64,000 nt of DNA from Muricea muricata (Eukaryota > Cnidaria > Anthozoa > Malacalcyonacea > Plexauridae), in the NCBI GenBank assembly GCA_963855995.1, contig OY979726.1:8160701-8224700 (forward strand), in the 5' to 3' direction. Within the stretch, counting starts at the first letter, position 1; each line of letters opens with the position of its first letter. Shown here piece after piece: positions 1 to 11,470 of this stretch. A program made the translations under genes and the position numbers. The notes under the pieces are model-generated. The model was not told the DNA's origin. It ran no database searches and worked only from the letters and a program-made list of their open reading frames with translations.

Positions 1-172
1 TTTGCTGATGTTGATAGTTTGAGCGCCGAAAACATGATTGCGGACATGCTAAGTTCTCCAATTTCGATTTAGAAGCTGTCTTTTAGATACGCGATCGCAA
101 TATATCATTGTGCTCAACTCGTTGTTTTTAGCACTCAAAAACTCATTTTAAGCTCTAAAACGTAGCCGTGAT

Positions 173-229
173 CGATTTGAGACGGATATTTTTAGTTTGC
201 AGTCTGAGCATGTTTTTACGCTCAAATCG
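173..229. repeat. Inverted repeat IR1 (9-bp arms, 39-nt spacer), representative copy
   Basis: CGATTTGAG at 173-181 is the exact reverse complement of CTCAAATCG at 221-229. The same pair is present in most monomers, for example 56038-56046 with 56086-56094. It lies in the middle third of the monomer. Variants that break an arm are common (CGACTTAAG in the last monomer of the 13-mer, CTCAACTCA in the 10-mer family), so it is not strictly conserved. It could be a protein-binding dyad, a cruciform-forming site or simply a by-product of the repeated CTCAA/TTGAG words in this sequence. Confidence 0.7.
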
Positions 230-289
230 CTTCCAGAACGCCTAAAACGCGATTTTGATGATTGTAAGAACGTTTCTTTTCAGTCTCAA

Positions 290-321
290 AGCATGTTGTA
301 GGTTTCTCATTTCAACATGCT
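290..321. repeat. Inverted repeat IR2 (9-bp arms, 14-nt loop), representative hairpin
   Basis: AGCATGTTG at 290-298 is the exact reverse complement of CAACATGCT at 313-321, with a 14-nt T-rich loop. A perfect 8- or 9-bp form recurs in most monomers. Several subfamilies break it: left arms with GATTGTTG, CACGTTG or GAGGGTTG, and right arms with CAACATTC, CAACATGTT or CAAAATGC. I found no clear compensating change in the other arm, so selection for the stem itself is not shown. The hairpin sits at the 3' end of the monomer as phased here. Confidence 0.75.
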
Positions 322-2423
322 ATTTTGCTAATGTCGATACTTTGAGCGCTTAAAACGTGATTGCGGACTTGCTAAGTTCTCCAATTTCGATTTAGAGGCT
401 GTCTTTTAGGTCCGCGATTGCAATATATCATTGGGCTCAACTCGTTCATTTTAGCACTCAAAACATCATTTTAAGTAAAACGTCGCCGTGATCGATTTGA
501 GAAGGCAATTTTTAGTTGGCAGTCTGAGCATGTTTTTACGCTTAAATCGCTTCCAGAACGCCTAAAACGCGATTTTGATGACTGTAAGAGCGTTTCTTTT
601 CAGTTTCAAAGCAGGTTGTAGGTTTATTATTTCAACATGCTATTTTGCTGATGTCGATAGTTTGAGCGCCGAAAACGTGATTGCGGACTTTCTAAGTTCT
701 CCAATTTCGATTTAGAAGCTGTCTTTTAGGTCTGCGATTTCAATATATCATTGGGCTCAACTCGTTCATTTTAGCACTCAAAGCATCATTTTAAGCTCTA
801 AAACGTCGCCGTGATCGATTTGAGACGGATATTTTTTTTGGCAGTCCGAGCATTTTTTTACAATCAAATCCCTTCGAGAACGCCTAAAACGCGATTTTGA
901 TGATTGTAAGAGCGTTTCTTTTCAGTCTCAATGCACGTTGTAGGTTTCTAATTTCAACATGCTCTTTTGCTGATGTCGATAGTTTGAGGGCCGAAAACAT
1001 GATTGCGGACATGCTAATTTCTCCAATTTCGATTGAGAAGCTATCTTTTAGATACGCGATTGCAATATATCATTGTGCTCAACTCGTTCTTTTTAGCACT
1101 CAAAACATCATTTTAAGCTCTAAAACGTCGCCGTGATCGATTTGAGATTGATATTTTTAGTTTGCAGTCTGAGCATGTTTTTACGCTCAAATCGCTTCGA
1201 GGACGCCTAAAACGCGATTTTGATGATTGTAAGAGCGTTTCTTTTCAGTCTCAATGCATGTTGTAGGTTTCCAATTTCAACATGCTATTTTGCTGATGTC
1301 GATAGTTTAAGCGCCGAAAACGTGATTGCGGACTTGCTAAGTTCTCCAATTTCGATTTAGAAGCTGTCTTTTAGGTCTGCGATTGCAATATATCATTGGG
1401 TTCAACTCGTTCATTTTAGCACTCAAAACATCATTTTAAGCTGTAAAACGTCGCCGTGATCGATTTGAGACGGCAATTTTTAGTTGGAAGTCCGAGCATG
1501 TTTTTACGCTCAAATCGCTTCCAGAACGCCTAAAACGCGATTTTGATGATTGTAAGAACGTTTCTTTTCAGTCTCAAAGATTGTTGTAGGTTTCTCATTT
1601 CAACATTTTATTTTGCTGATGTCGATAGTTTGATTGCCGAAAACGTGATTGCGGACTGGCTAAGTTCTCCAATTTCGATTTAGAAGCTGTCTTTTAGGTA
1701 CGGGGTTGCAATATATCATTGGGCTCAACTCGTTGATTTTAGCACTCAAAAACTCTTTTTAAGCTCTAAAACGTCGCCGTGATCGATTTGAGATGGCAAT
1801 TTTTGTTGGCAGTCCGAGCATTTTTTTACAATCAAATCCCTTCGAGAACGCCTAAAACGCGATTTTGATGATTGTAAGAGCGTTTCTTTTCAGTCTCAAT
1901 GCACGTTGTAGGTTTCTTATTTCAACATGCTCTTTTGCTGATGTCGATAGTTTGAGCGCCGAAAACATGATTGCGGACATGCTAATTTCTCCAATTTCGA
2001 TTTAGAAGCTGTCTTTTAGATACGCGATTGCAATATATCATTGTGCTCAACTCGTTCTTTTTAGCACTCAAAACATCATTTTAAGCTCTAAAACGTCGCC
2101 GTGATCGATTTGAGATTGATATTTTTAGTTTGCAGTCTGAGCATGTTTTTATGCTCAAATCGCTTCGAGGACGCCTAAAACGCGATTTTGATGATTGTAA
2201 GAGCGTTTCTTTTCAGTCTCAATGCATGTTGTAGGTTTCCAATTTCAACATGCTATTTATCTGATGTCGATAGTTTAAGCGCCGAAAACGTGATTGCGGA
2301 CTTGCTAAGTTCTCCAATTTCGATTTAGAAGCTGTCTTTTAGGTCCGCGATTGCAATATATCATTGGGTTCAACTCGTTCATTTTAGCACTCAAAACATC
2401 ATTTTAAGCTCTAAAACGTCGCC

Positions 2424-5400
2424 GTGATCGATTTGAGACGGCAATTTTTAGTTGCCAGTCCGAGCATGTTTTTACGCTCAAATCGCTTCCAGAACGCCTA
2501 AAACCTGATGTTGATGATTGTAAGAGCGTTTCTTTTCAGCGTCAATGCATGTTGTAGGTTTCTCATTTCAACATGCTATTTTGCTGATGTCGATAGTTTG
2601 AGCGCCGAAAACATGATTGCGGACTTGCTAAGTTCTCCAATTTTGATTTAGAAGCTGTCTTTTAGGTTGCGATTGCAATATATCATTGGGCTCAACTCGT
2701 TCATTTTAGCACTCAAAACATCATTTTAAGCTCTAAAACGTAGCCGTGATCGATTTGAGACGGCAATTTTTGTTGGCAGTCCGAGCATTTTTTTACAATC
2801 AAATCCCTTCGAGAACGCCTAAAACGCGATTTTGATGATTGTAAGAGCGTTTCTTTTCAGTCTGAATGCACGTTGTAGGTTTCTAATTTCAACATGCTCT
2901 TTTGCTGATGTCGATAGTTTGAGCCCCGAAAACATGATTGCGGACTTGCTAAGTTCTCCAATTTCGATTTAAAAGCTGTCTTTTAGATACGCGATTGCAA
3001 TATATCATTGTGCTCAACTCGTTCTTTTTAGCACTCAAAACATCATTATAAGCTCTAAAACGTCGCCGTGATCGATTTGAGATTGATATTTTTAGTTTGC
3101 AGTCTGAGCATGTTTTTACGCTCAAATCGCTTCGAGAACACCTAAAACGCGATTTTGATTATTGTAAGAGCGTTTCTTTTCAGTCTCAACGCATGTTGTA
3201 GGTTTCCAATTTCAACATGCTTTTTTGCTGATGTCGATAGTTTGAGCGCCGAAAACGTGATTGCGGACTTGCTAAGTTCTCCAATTTCGATTTAGAAGCT
3301 GTCTTTTAGGTCCGCGATTGCAATATATCATTGGGTTCAACTCGTTCATTTTAGCACTCAAAACATCATTTTAAGCTCTAAAACGTCGCCGTGATCGATT
3401 TGAGACGGCAATTTTTAGTTGCCAGTCCGAGCATGTTTTTACGCTCAAATCGCTTCCAGAACGCCTAAAACGCGATTTTGATGATTGTAAGAGCGTTTCT
3501 TTTTAATCTCAATGCATGTTGTAGGTTTCTCATGTCAACATGCTATTTTGCTGATGTGGATCGTTTGAGCGCCGAAAACATGATTGCGGACATGCTAAGT
3601 TCTCCAATTTCGATTTAGAAGCTGTCTTTTAGGTAAGCGATTGCAATATATCATTGTGCTCAACTCGTTCTTTTTAGCACTCAAAACATCATTTTAAGCT
3701 CTAAAACGTCGCAGTGATCGATTTGAGACGGATATTTTTAGTTGGCAGTCTGAGCATGTTTTTACGCTTAAATCGCTTCCAGAACGCCTAAAACGCGATT
3801 TTGATGATATTAAGAACGTTTCTTTTCAGTCTCAAAGCATGTTGTAGGTTTCTCATTTCAACATGCTATTTTGCTGATGTCGATAGTTTGAGCGCCGAAA
3901 ACGTGATTGCGGACTTCCTATAAGTTCTCCAATTTCGATATAGAAGCTGTCTTTTAGGTACGCGATTGCAATAAATCATTGTGCTCAACTCGTTCTTTTT
4001 AGCACTCAAAACATCATTTTAAGCTCTAAAACGTCGCCGTGATCGATTTGAGACGGCAATTTTTAGTTGCCAGTCCGAGCATGTTTTTACGCTCAAATCG
4101 CTTCCAGAACGCCTAAAACCTGATGTTGATGATTGTAAGAGCGTTTCTTTTCAGCGTCAATGCATGTTGTAGGTTTCTCATTTCAACATGCTATTTTGCT
4201 GATGTCGATAGTTTGAGCGCCGAAAACATGATTGCGGACTTGCTAAGTTCTCCAATTTTGATTTAGAAGCTGTCTTTTAGGTTGCGATTGCAATATATCA
4301 TTGGGCTCAACTCGTTCATTTTAGCACTCAAAACATCATTTTAAGCTCTAAAACGTAGCCGTGATCGATTTGAGACGGCAATTTTTGTTGGCAGTCCGAC
4401 CATTTTTTTACAATCAAATCCCTTCGAGAACGCCTAAAACGCGATTTTGATGATTGTAAGAGCGTTTCTTTTCAGTCTGAATGCACGTTGTAGGTTTCTA
4501 ATTTCAACATGCTCTTTTGCTGATGTCGATAGTTTGAGCCCCGAAAACATGATTGCGGACTTGCTAAGTTCTCCAATTTCGATTTAAAAGCTGTCTTTTA
4601 GATACGCGATTGCAATATATCATTGTGCTCAACTCGTTCTTTTTAGCACTCAAAACATCATTATAAGCTCTAAAACGTCGCCGTGATCGATTTGAGATTG
4701 ATATTTTTAGTTTGCAGTCTGAGCATGTTTTTACGCTCAAATCGCTTCGAGAACACCTAAAACGCGATTTTGATTATTGTAAGAGCGTTTCTTTTCAGTC
4801 TCAACGCATGTTGTAGGTTTCCAATTTCAACATGCTTTTTTGCTGATGTCGATAGTTTGAGCGCCGAAAACGTGATTGCGGACTTGCTAAGTTCTCCAAT
4901 TTCGATTTAGAAGCTGTCTTTTAGGTCCGCGATTGCAATATATCATTGGGTTCAACTCGTTCATTTTAGCACTCAAAACATCATTTTAAGCTCTAAAACG
5001 TCGCCGTGATCGATTTGAGACGGCAATTTTTAGTTGCCAGTCCGAGCATGTTTTTATACGCTCAAATCGCTTCCAGAACGCCTAAAACGCGATTTTGATG
5101 ATTGTAAGAGCGTTTCTTTTTAATCTCAATGCATGTTGTAGGTTTCTCATGTCAACATGCTATTTTGCTGATGTGGATCGTTTGAGCGCCGAAAACATGA
5201 TTGCGGACATGCTAAGTTCTCCAATTTCGATTTAGAAGCTGTCTTTTAGGTAAGCGATTGCAATATATCATTGTGCTCAACTCGTTCTTTTTAGCACTCA
5301 AAACATCATTTTAAGCTCTAAAACGTCGCAGTGATCGATTTGAGACGGATATTTTTAGTTGGCAGTCTGAGCATGTTTTTACGCTTAAATCGCTTCCAGA

Positions 5401-5655
5401 ACGCCTAAAACGCGATTTTGATGATATTAAGAACGTTTCTTTTCAGTCTCAAAGCATGTTGTAGGTTTCTCATTTCAACATGCTATTTTGCTGATGTCGA
5501 TAGTTTGAGCGCCGAAAACGTGATTGCGGACTTCCTATAAGTTCTCCAATTTCGATATAGAAGCTGTCTTTTAGGTACGCGATTGCAATAAATCATTGTG
5601 CTCAACTCGTTCTTTTTAGCACTCAAAACATCATTTTAAGCTCTAAAACGTCGCC
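2424..5655 (+). repeat. Tandem 5-mer duplication (~1615 bp x 2) inside 13-mer copy A1
   Basis: The block of about 2424-4038 (tail of monomer 8 to middle of monomer 13) is repeated as 4039-5655. The word AAGCTCTAAA falls at 2406, 4021 and 5638, giving periods of 1615 and 1617 bp; the extra 2 bp is a TA inserted near 5057 in the second copy. The switch from monomer 13 to monomer 8 took place within the shared stretch between about 3997 and 4046, so the joint makes a hybrid monomer (3870-4194). The same duplication with the same joint occurs in copy A3. Confidence 0.9.
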
Positions 5656-8600
5656 GTGATCGACTTAAGACGGATATTTTTAGTTGGCAGTCTGAGCATG
5701 TTTTTACGCTCAAATCGCTTCCAGAACGCCTAAAACGCGATTTTGATGATTGTAAGAACGTTTCTTTTAAGTCTCAAAGCATGTTGCAGGTTTCTCATTT
5801 CAACATGCTATTTTGCTGATGTCGATAGTTTGACCGCCGAAAACATGATCAGCCTTGCTAAGTTCTAGAATTTCGATTTAGAAGCTGTCTTTTAGGTCCG
5901 CGATTGCAATATATCATTGGGCTCAACTCGTTCATTTTAGCACTCAAAAAATCATTTTAAGCTATAAAACGTCGCCGTGATCGATTTGAGACGGCAATTT
6001 TTAGTTGGCAGTCAGAGCATGTTTTTACGCTCAAATCACTTCCAGAACGCCTAAAACGCGTTTTTGATCATTGTAAAAGCGTTTCTTTTCATTCTCAAAG
6101 CATGTTGTAGGTTTCTAATTTCAACATGCTATTTTGCTGATGCCGATAGTTTGAGCGCCGAAAACATGATCAGCCTTGCTAAGTTCTAGAATTTCGATTT
6201 AGAGGCTGTCTTTTAGGTCCGCGATTGCAATATATCATTGGGCTTAACTTGTTCACTTTAGCACTCACAAACTCATTTTAAGCTCTAAAACGTCGCCGTG
6301 ATCGTTTTGAGAAGGCGATTTTTAGTTGGAAGTTTGAGCATGTTTTTACGCTCAAATCGCTTCCACAACGCCTAAAACGTGATTTTGATGATTGTAAGAG
6401 CGTTTCTTTTCAGTCTCAATGCATGTTGTAGGTTTCTTATTTCAACATGTTTTTTTCTGATGTCGATAGTTTGAGCGCCGAAAACATGATTGCAGACTTC
6501 CTATAAGTTCTCCAATTTCAATATAGAAGCTGTCTTTTAGGTACACGATTGCAACATATCATTGTGCTCAACTCGTTCTTTGTAGCATTCAAAACATCAT
6601 TTTAAGCTCTAAAACATCGCCGTGATCGATTTCAGACGGATATTTTTAGTTGGAAGTTCGAGCATGTTTTTACGCTCAAATCGCTTCCAGAACGCCTAAA
6701 ACGCGATTTTGATGATTGTAAGAGCGTTTCTTTTCAGTCTCAATGATTGTTGTAGGTTTCTAATTTCAACATGCTATTTTGCTGATGTCGATAGTTTGAC
6801 CACCAAAAACATGATCAGCCTTGCTAAGTTCTAGAATTTCGATTTAGAAGCTGTCTTTTAGGTCCGCGATTACAATATCTCATTGGGCTAAACTCGTTCA
6901 CTTTAGCACTCAAAACATCATTTTAAGCTCTAAAACGTCGCCGTGATCGATTTGAGACGGAAATTTTTAGTTATCAGTCTGAGTATGTTTTTACGCTCAA
7001 ATCGCTTCCAGATCGCTTAAAACGCGATTTTGATGATTGTAAAAGCGTTTCTTTTCATTCTCAAAGCATGTTGCAGGTTTCTAATTTCAACATGCTATTT
7101 TGCTGATGTCGATAGTTTGAGCGCCGAAAAGATGATTGCGGACTTCCTATAAGTTCTCCAATTTCGATTTAGAAGCTGTCTTTTAGGACCGCGATTGCAA
7201 TATATCATTGTGCTCAAGTCGTTCTTTTTAGCACTCAAAACATCATTTTAAGCTGTAAAACGTCGCCGTGATCTATTTGAGAAGGCAATTTTTAGTTGGC
7301 AGTCTGAGCATGTTTTTACGCTCAAATCGCTTCCAGAACGCCTAAAACGTGATTTTGATGATTGTAAGAGCCTATCTTTTCAGTCTCAATGCATGTTGTA
7401 GGTTTCTTATTTCAACATTCTATTTTGCTGATGTCGATAGTTTAAGCGCCGAAAACATGATTGCGGACTTCCTATAAGTTCTCCACTTTCGATATAGAAG
7501 CTGTCTTTTAGGTACGCAATTGCAATAAATCATTGTGCTCAACTCGTTCTTTTTAGCACTCAAAACATCATTTTAAGCTCTAAAACATCGACGTGATCGA
7601 TTTGAGACGGCAATTTTTAGTTGGCAATCCGAGCATGTTTTTACGCTCAAATCGCTTCCAGAACGCCTAAATCGCGATTTTGATGATTGTAGGAGCGTTT
7701 CTTTTCAGTTTCAATGATTGTTGTAGGTTTCTAATTTCAACATGCTATTTTTCTGATGTCGATAGTTTGACCGCCGAAAACATGATCAGCCTTGCTAAGT
7801 TCTAGAATTTCGATTTAGAAGCTGTCTTTTAGGTCCGCGATTGCAATATATCATTGGGCTCAACTCGTTCACTTTAGCACTCAAAACATCATTTTAAGCT
7901 CTAAAACGTCGCCGTGATTGATTTCAGACGGCAATTTTTAGTTGGCAGTCTGAGTATGTTTTTACGCTCAAATCGCTTGCAGATCGCCTAAAACGCGATT
8001 TTGATGATTGTAAGAGCGTTTCTTTTCAGTCTGAAAGCATGTTGTAGGTTTCTCATTTTAACATGCTATTTTGCTCATGTCGATAGTTTGAGCGCCGAAA
8101 ACGTGATTGCGGACTTTCTAAGTTCTCCAAGTTCGATTTAGAAGCTGTCTTTTAGGTCCGCGATTGCAATATATCATCGGGCTCAACTGGTATATTTTAG
8201 TACTCGAAACATCATTTTAAGCTCTAAAACGTCGCCGTGATCGATTTGAGACGGCGATTTTTACTTGGCAGTATGAGCATCTTTTTACGCTCAAATCGAG
8301 TCCAGAACGCCTAAAACGCGATTTTGATTATTGTAAGAGCGTTTCTTTTCAGTTTCAAAGAGGGTTGTAGGTTTCTCATTTCAAAATGCTATTTTCATGA
8401 TGTCGATAGTTTGAGCGCCGAAAACATGATTGCGGACTTGCTAAGTTCTCCAATTGCGATTTAGAAGCTGTCTTTTAGCTGCGCGATTGCAATATATCAT
8501 TGGGCTCAACTCGTTCACTTTAGAACTCAAAACATCATTTTAAGCTCTAAAACGTCGGCGTGATCGATTTGAGACGGCAATTTTTAGTTGGCAGTCTGAG

Positions 8601-9099
8601 CATGTTTTTACGCTCAAATCGCTTCCAGATCGCTTAAAACGCGATTCTGATGATTGTAAGAGCGTTTCTTTTCAGTCTCAATGAATGTTGTAGGTTTCTC
8701 ATTTCAACACGCTATTTTGCTGATGTCGATAGTTTGAGCGCCGAAAACATGATTGCGGACATGCTAAGTTCTCCAATTTCGATTTAGAAGCTGTCTTTTA
8801 GGTACGCGATTGCAATATATCATTGTGCTCAACTCGTTCATTTTAGCACTCAAAATATCATTTTAAGCTCTAAAACGTCGCCGTGATCGATTTGAGATGG
8901 ATATTTTTAGTTGGCAGTCCGAGCATGTTTTTACGCTCAAATCGCTTCCAGAACGCCTAAAACGCGATTTTGATGATTGTAAGAGCGTTTCTTTTGAGTC
9001 TCAAAGCATGTTGTAGGTTTCTCATTTCAACATGCTATTTTGCTGATGTCGGTAGTTTGAGCGCCGAAAACATGATTGCGGACATGCTAAGTTCTCTAA
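5656..9099 (+). repeat. Domain B copy 1: heterogeneous monomers
   Basis: These roughly 11 monomers are more varied than the 13-mer and show no short higher-order period. Marks include TTGACCGCCG followed by GATCAGCCTTGC (2 bp shorter than GATTGCGGACTTGC) near 5835, 6160, 6805 and 7785, CTTCCTATAAG (2 bp longer), GGACCGCG at 7186, GTGATCTATTTG near 7268 and the CATCTTTTT / CGAGTCC pair near 8280. The whole stretch returns almost unchanged at about 23411-26850, and related, more diverged cassettes lie at 34150-36000 and 58070-59300. Confidence 0.85.
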
Positions 9100-10393
9100 T
9101 TTCGATTTAGAAGCTGTCTTTTAGGTACGCGATTGCAATATATTATTGTGCTCAACTCGTTCATTTTAGCACTCAAAACATCATTTTAAGCTCTAAAACG
9201 TCGCCGTGCTCGATTTGAGACGGCAATTTTTAGTTGGCAGTCCGAGCAGGTTTTTACGCTCAAATCATTTCCAGAACGCCTAAAACGCGATTTTGATGAT
9301 GTAAGAGCGTTTCTTTTCATTCTCAAAGTATGTTGTAGGTTTCTAATTTCAACATGATATTTTGCTGATGTCGATAGTTTGAGCGCCGAAAACATGATGG
9401 CAGACTTCCTATAAGTTCTCCAATTTCGATATAGAAGCTGTCTTTTAGGTCCGCGATTGCAATATATCATTGGGCTCAACTGGTTCACTTTAGCACTCAA
9501 AAACTCATTTTAAGCTCTAAAACGTCGCCGTGATCGATTTGAGACGGCAATTTTTAGTTGGCAGTCTGAGCATGTTTTTACGCTCAAGTCGCTTCCAGAA
9601 CGCCTAAAACGCGATTTTGATGATTGTAAGAACGTTTCTTTTCAGTCTCAAAGCATGTTGTAGGTTTCTCATTTCAACATGCTATTTTGCTGATGTCGAT
9701 AGTTTGAGCGCCGAAAACATGATGGCGGACATGCTAAGTTCTCTAATTTCGATTTAGAAGCTGTCTTTTAGGTACGCGATTGCAATATATTATTGTGCTC
9801 AACTCGTTCATTTTAGCACTCAAAACATCATTTTAAGCTCTAAAACGTCGCCGTGCTCGATTTGAGACGGCAATTTTTAGTTGGCAGTCCGAGCATGTTT
9901 TTACGCTCTAATCATTTCCAGAACGCCTAAAACGCGATTTTGATGATGTAAGAGCGTTTCTTTTCATTCTCAAAGTATGTTGTAGGTTTCTAATTTCAAC
10001 ATGATATTTTGCTGATGTCGATAGTTTGAGCGCCGAAAACATGATGGCAGACTTCCTATAAGTTCTCCAATTTCGATATAGAAGCTGTCTTTTAGGTCCG
10101 CGATTGCAATATATCATTGGGCTCAACTGGTTCACTTTAGCACTCAAAAACTCATTTTAAGCTCTAAAACGTCGCCGTGATCGATTTGAGACGGCAATTT
10201 TTAGTTGGCAGTCTGAGCATGTTTTTACGCTCAAGTCGCTTCCAGAACGCCTAAAACGCGATTTTGATGATTGTAAGAACGTTTCTTTTCAGTCTCAAAG
10301 CATGTTGTAGGTTTCTCATTTCAACATTCTATTTTGCTGATGTCGATAGTTTGAGCGCCGAAAACATGATGGCGGACATGCTAAGTTCTCTAA
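9100..10393 (+). repeat. Tandem 2-mer duplication, 647 bp x 2
   Basis: A two-monomer unit is present twice: the rare word GTGCTCG falls at 9206 and 9853, exactly 647 bp apart. The second copy has small changes (TTACGCTCTAATC near 9901 instead of TTACGCTCAAATC). The joint lies between about 9725 and 9764, where a GATGGCGGACATG monomer changes to one with TCTTTTAGG instead of TCTTGTAGG. The equivalent place in the second large copy (26939-27253) has only one unit, so this duplication arose after the segmental duplication or was lost from the other copy. Confidence 0.88.
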
Positions 10394-11470
10394 TTTCGAT
10401 TTAGAAGCTGTCTTGTAGGTACGCGATTGCAATATATCATTCGGCTCAACTGGTATATTTTAGTACTCGAAACATCATTTTAAGCTCTAAAACGTCGCCG
10501 TGATCGATTTGAGACGGCGATTTTTAGTTGGCAGTATGAGCATCTTTTTACGCTCAAATCGAGTCCAGAACGCCTAAAACACGATTTTGATTATTGTAAG
10601 AGCGTTTCTTTTCAGTTTCAAAGAGGGTTGTAGGTTTCTCATTTCAAAATGCTATTTTCATGATGTCGATAGTTTGAGCGCCGAAAACATGATGGCAGAC
10701 TTCCTATAAGTTCTCCAATTTCGATATAGAAGCTGTCTTTTAGGTCCGCGATTGCAATATATCATTGGGCTCAACTGGTTCACTTTAGCACTCAAAAACT
10801 CATTTTAAGCTCTAAAACGTCGCCGTGATCGATTTGAGACGGCAATTTTTAGTTGGCAGTCTGAGCATGTTTTTACGCTCAAGTCGCTTCCAGAACGCCT
10901 AAAACGCGATTTTGATGATTGTAAGAACGTTTCTTTTCAGTCTCAAAGCATGTTGTAGGTTTCTCATTTCAACATGCTATTTTGCTGTTGTCGATAGTTT
11001 GAGCGCCGAAAACATGATGGCGGACATGCTAAGTTCTCTAATTTCGATTTAGAAGCTGTCTTGTAGGTACGCGATTGCAATATATCATTCGGCTCAACTG
11101 GTATATTTTAGTACTCGAAACATCATTTTAAGCTCTAAAACGTCGCCGTGATCGATTTGAGACGGCGATTTTTAGTTGGCAGTATGAGCATCTTTTTACG
11201 CTCAAATCGAGTCCAGAACGCCTAAAACACGATTTTGATTATTGTAAGAGCGTTTCTTTTCAGTTTCAAAGAGGGTTGTAGGTTTCTCATTTCAAAATGC
11301 TATTTTCATGATGTCGATAGTTTGAGCGCCGAAAACATGACTGCGGACTTGCTAAGTTCTCCAATTTCAATTTAGAAGCTGTCTTTTAGCTGCGCGATTG
11401 CAATATATCATTGGGCTCGACTCGTTCACTTTAGAACGCAAAACATCATTTTAAGCTCTAAAACGTCGGC
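10394..11470 (+). repeat. Domain B tail: 2-mer of ~648 bp, present about twice
   Basis: A pair of monomers, one with TCTTGTAGG, TCATTCGG, CATCTTTTT and GAGGGTTG and one with GATGGCAGACTTCCTATAAG and TCAAGTCG, is repeated with a spacing of 648 bp (TCTTGTAGG at 10411 and 11059). Unlike the 647-bp duplication just upstream, this one is shared with the second large copy (about 27510-28440). Confidence 0.82.

Larger units (their letters stand above)
1..4038 (+). repeat. 13-mer higher-order repeat, copy A1 (last monomer hybrid)
   Basis: Monomers start at 1, 324, 644, 966, 1289, 1612, 1934, 2257, 2580, 2901, 3224, 3547 and 3870. Each matches the equivalent monomer of the intact 13-mer at 13562-17755, including private marks: the 3-bp deletion that shortens monomer 2 to 320 bp, GAGGGCCG in monomer 4, TTTATCTG at the start of monomer 8, the missing bases of monomer 9 (321 bp), GAGCCCCG in monomer 10 and TGGATCG in monomer 12. 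Monomer 13 switches near 4038 to the tail of monomer 8, so the unit is not completed and the 5-mer duplication follows. Confidence 0.92.

Noticed and set aside
1399-1409. RNA polymerase III B-box-like word GGTTCAACTCG in some monomers, suggesting a tRNA-derived origin
   Set aside because: Most monomers have GGCTCAACTCG instead, I see no matching A box upstream, and no tRNA fold is possible around it.
3913-3922. TATAAG in the CTTCCTATAAG subfamily as a possible TATA box
   Set aside because: It comes from a 2-bp expansion of CTTGCTAAG in one subfamily; no other promoter signal or transcript unit is visible near it.
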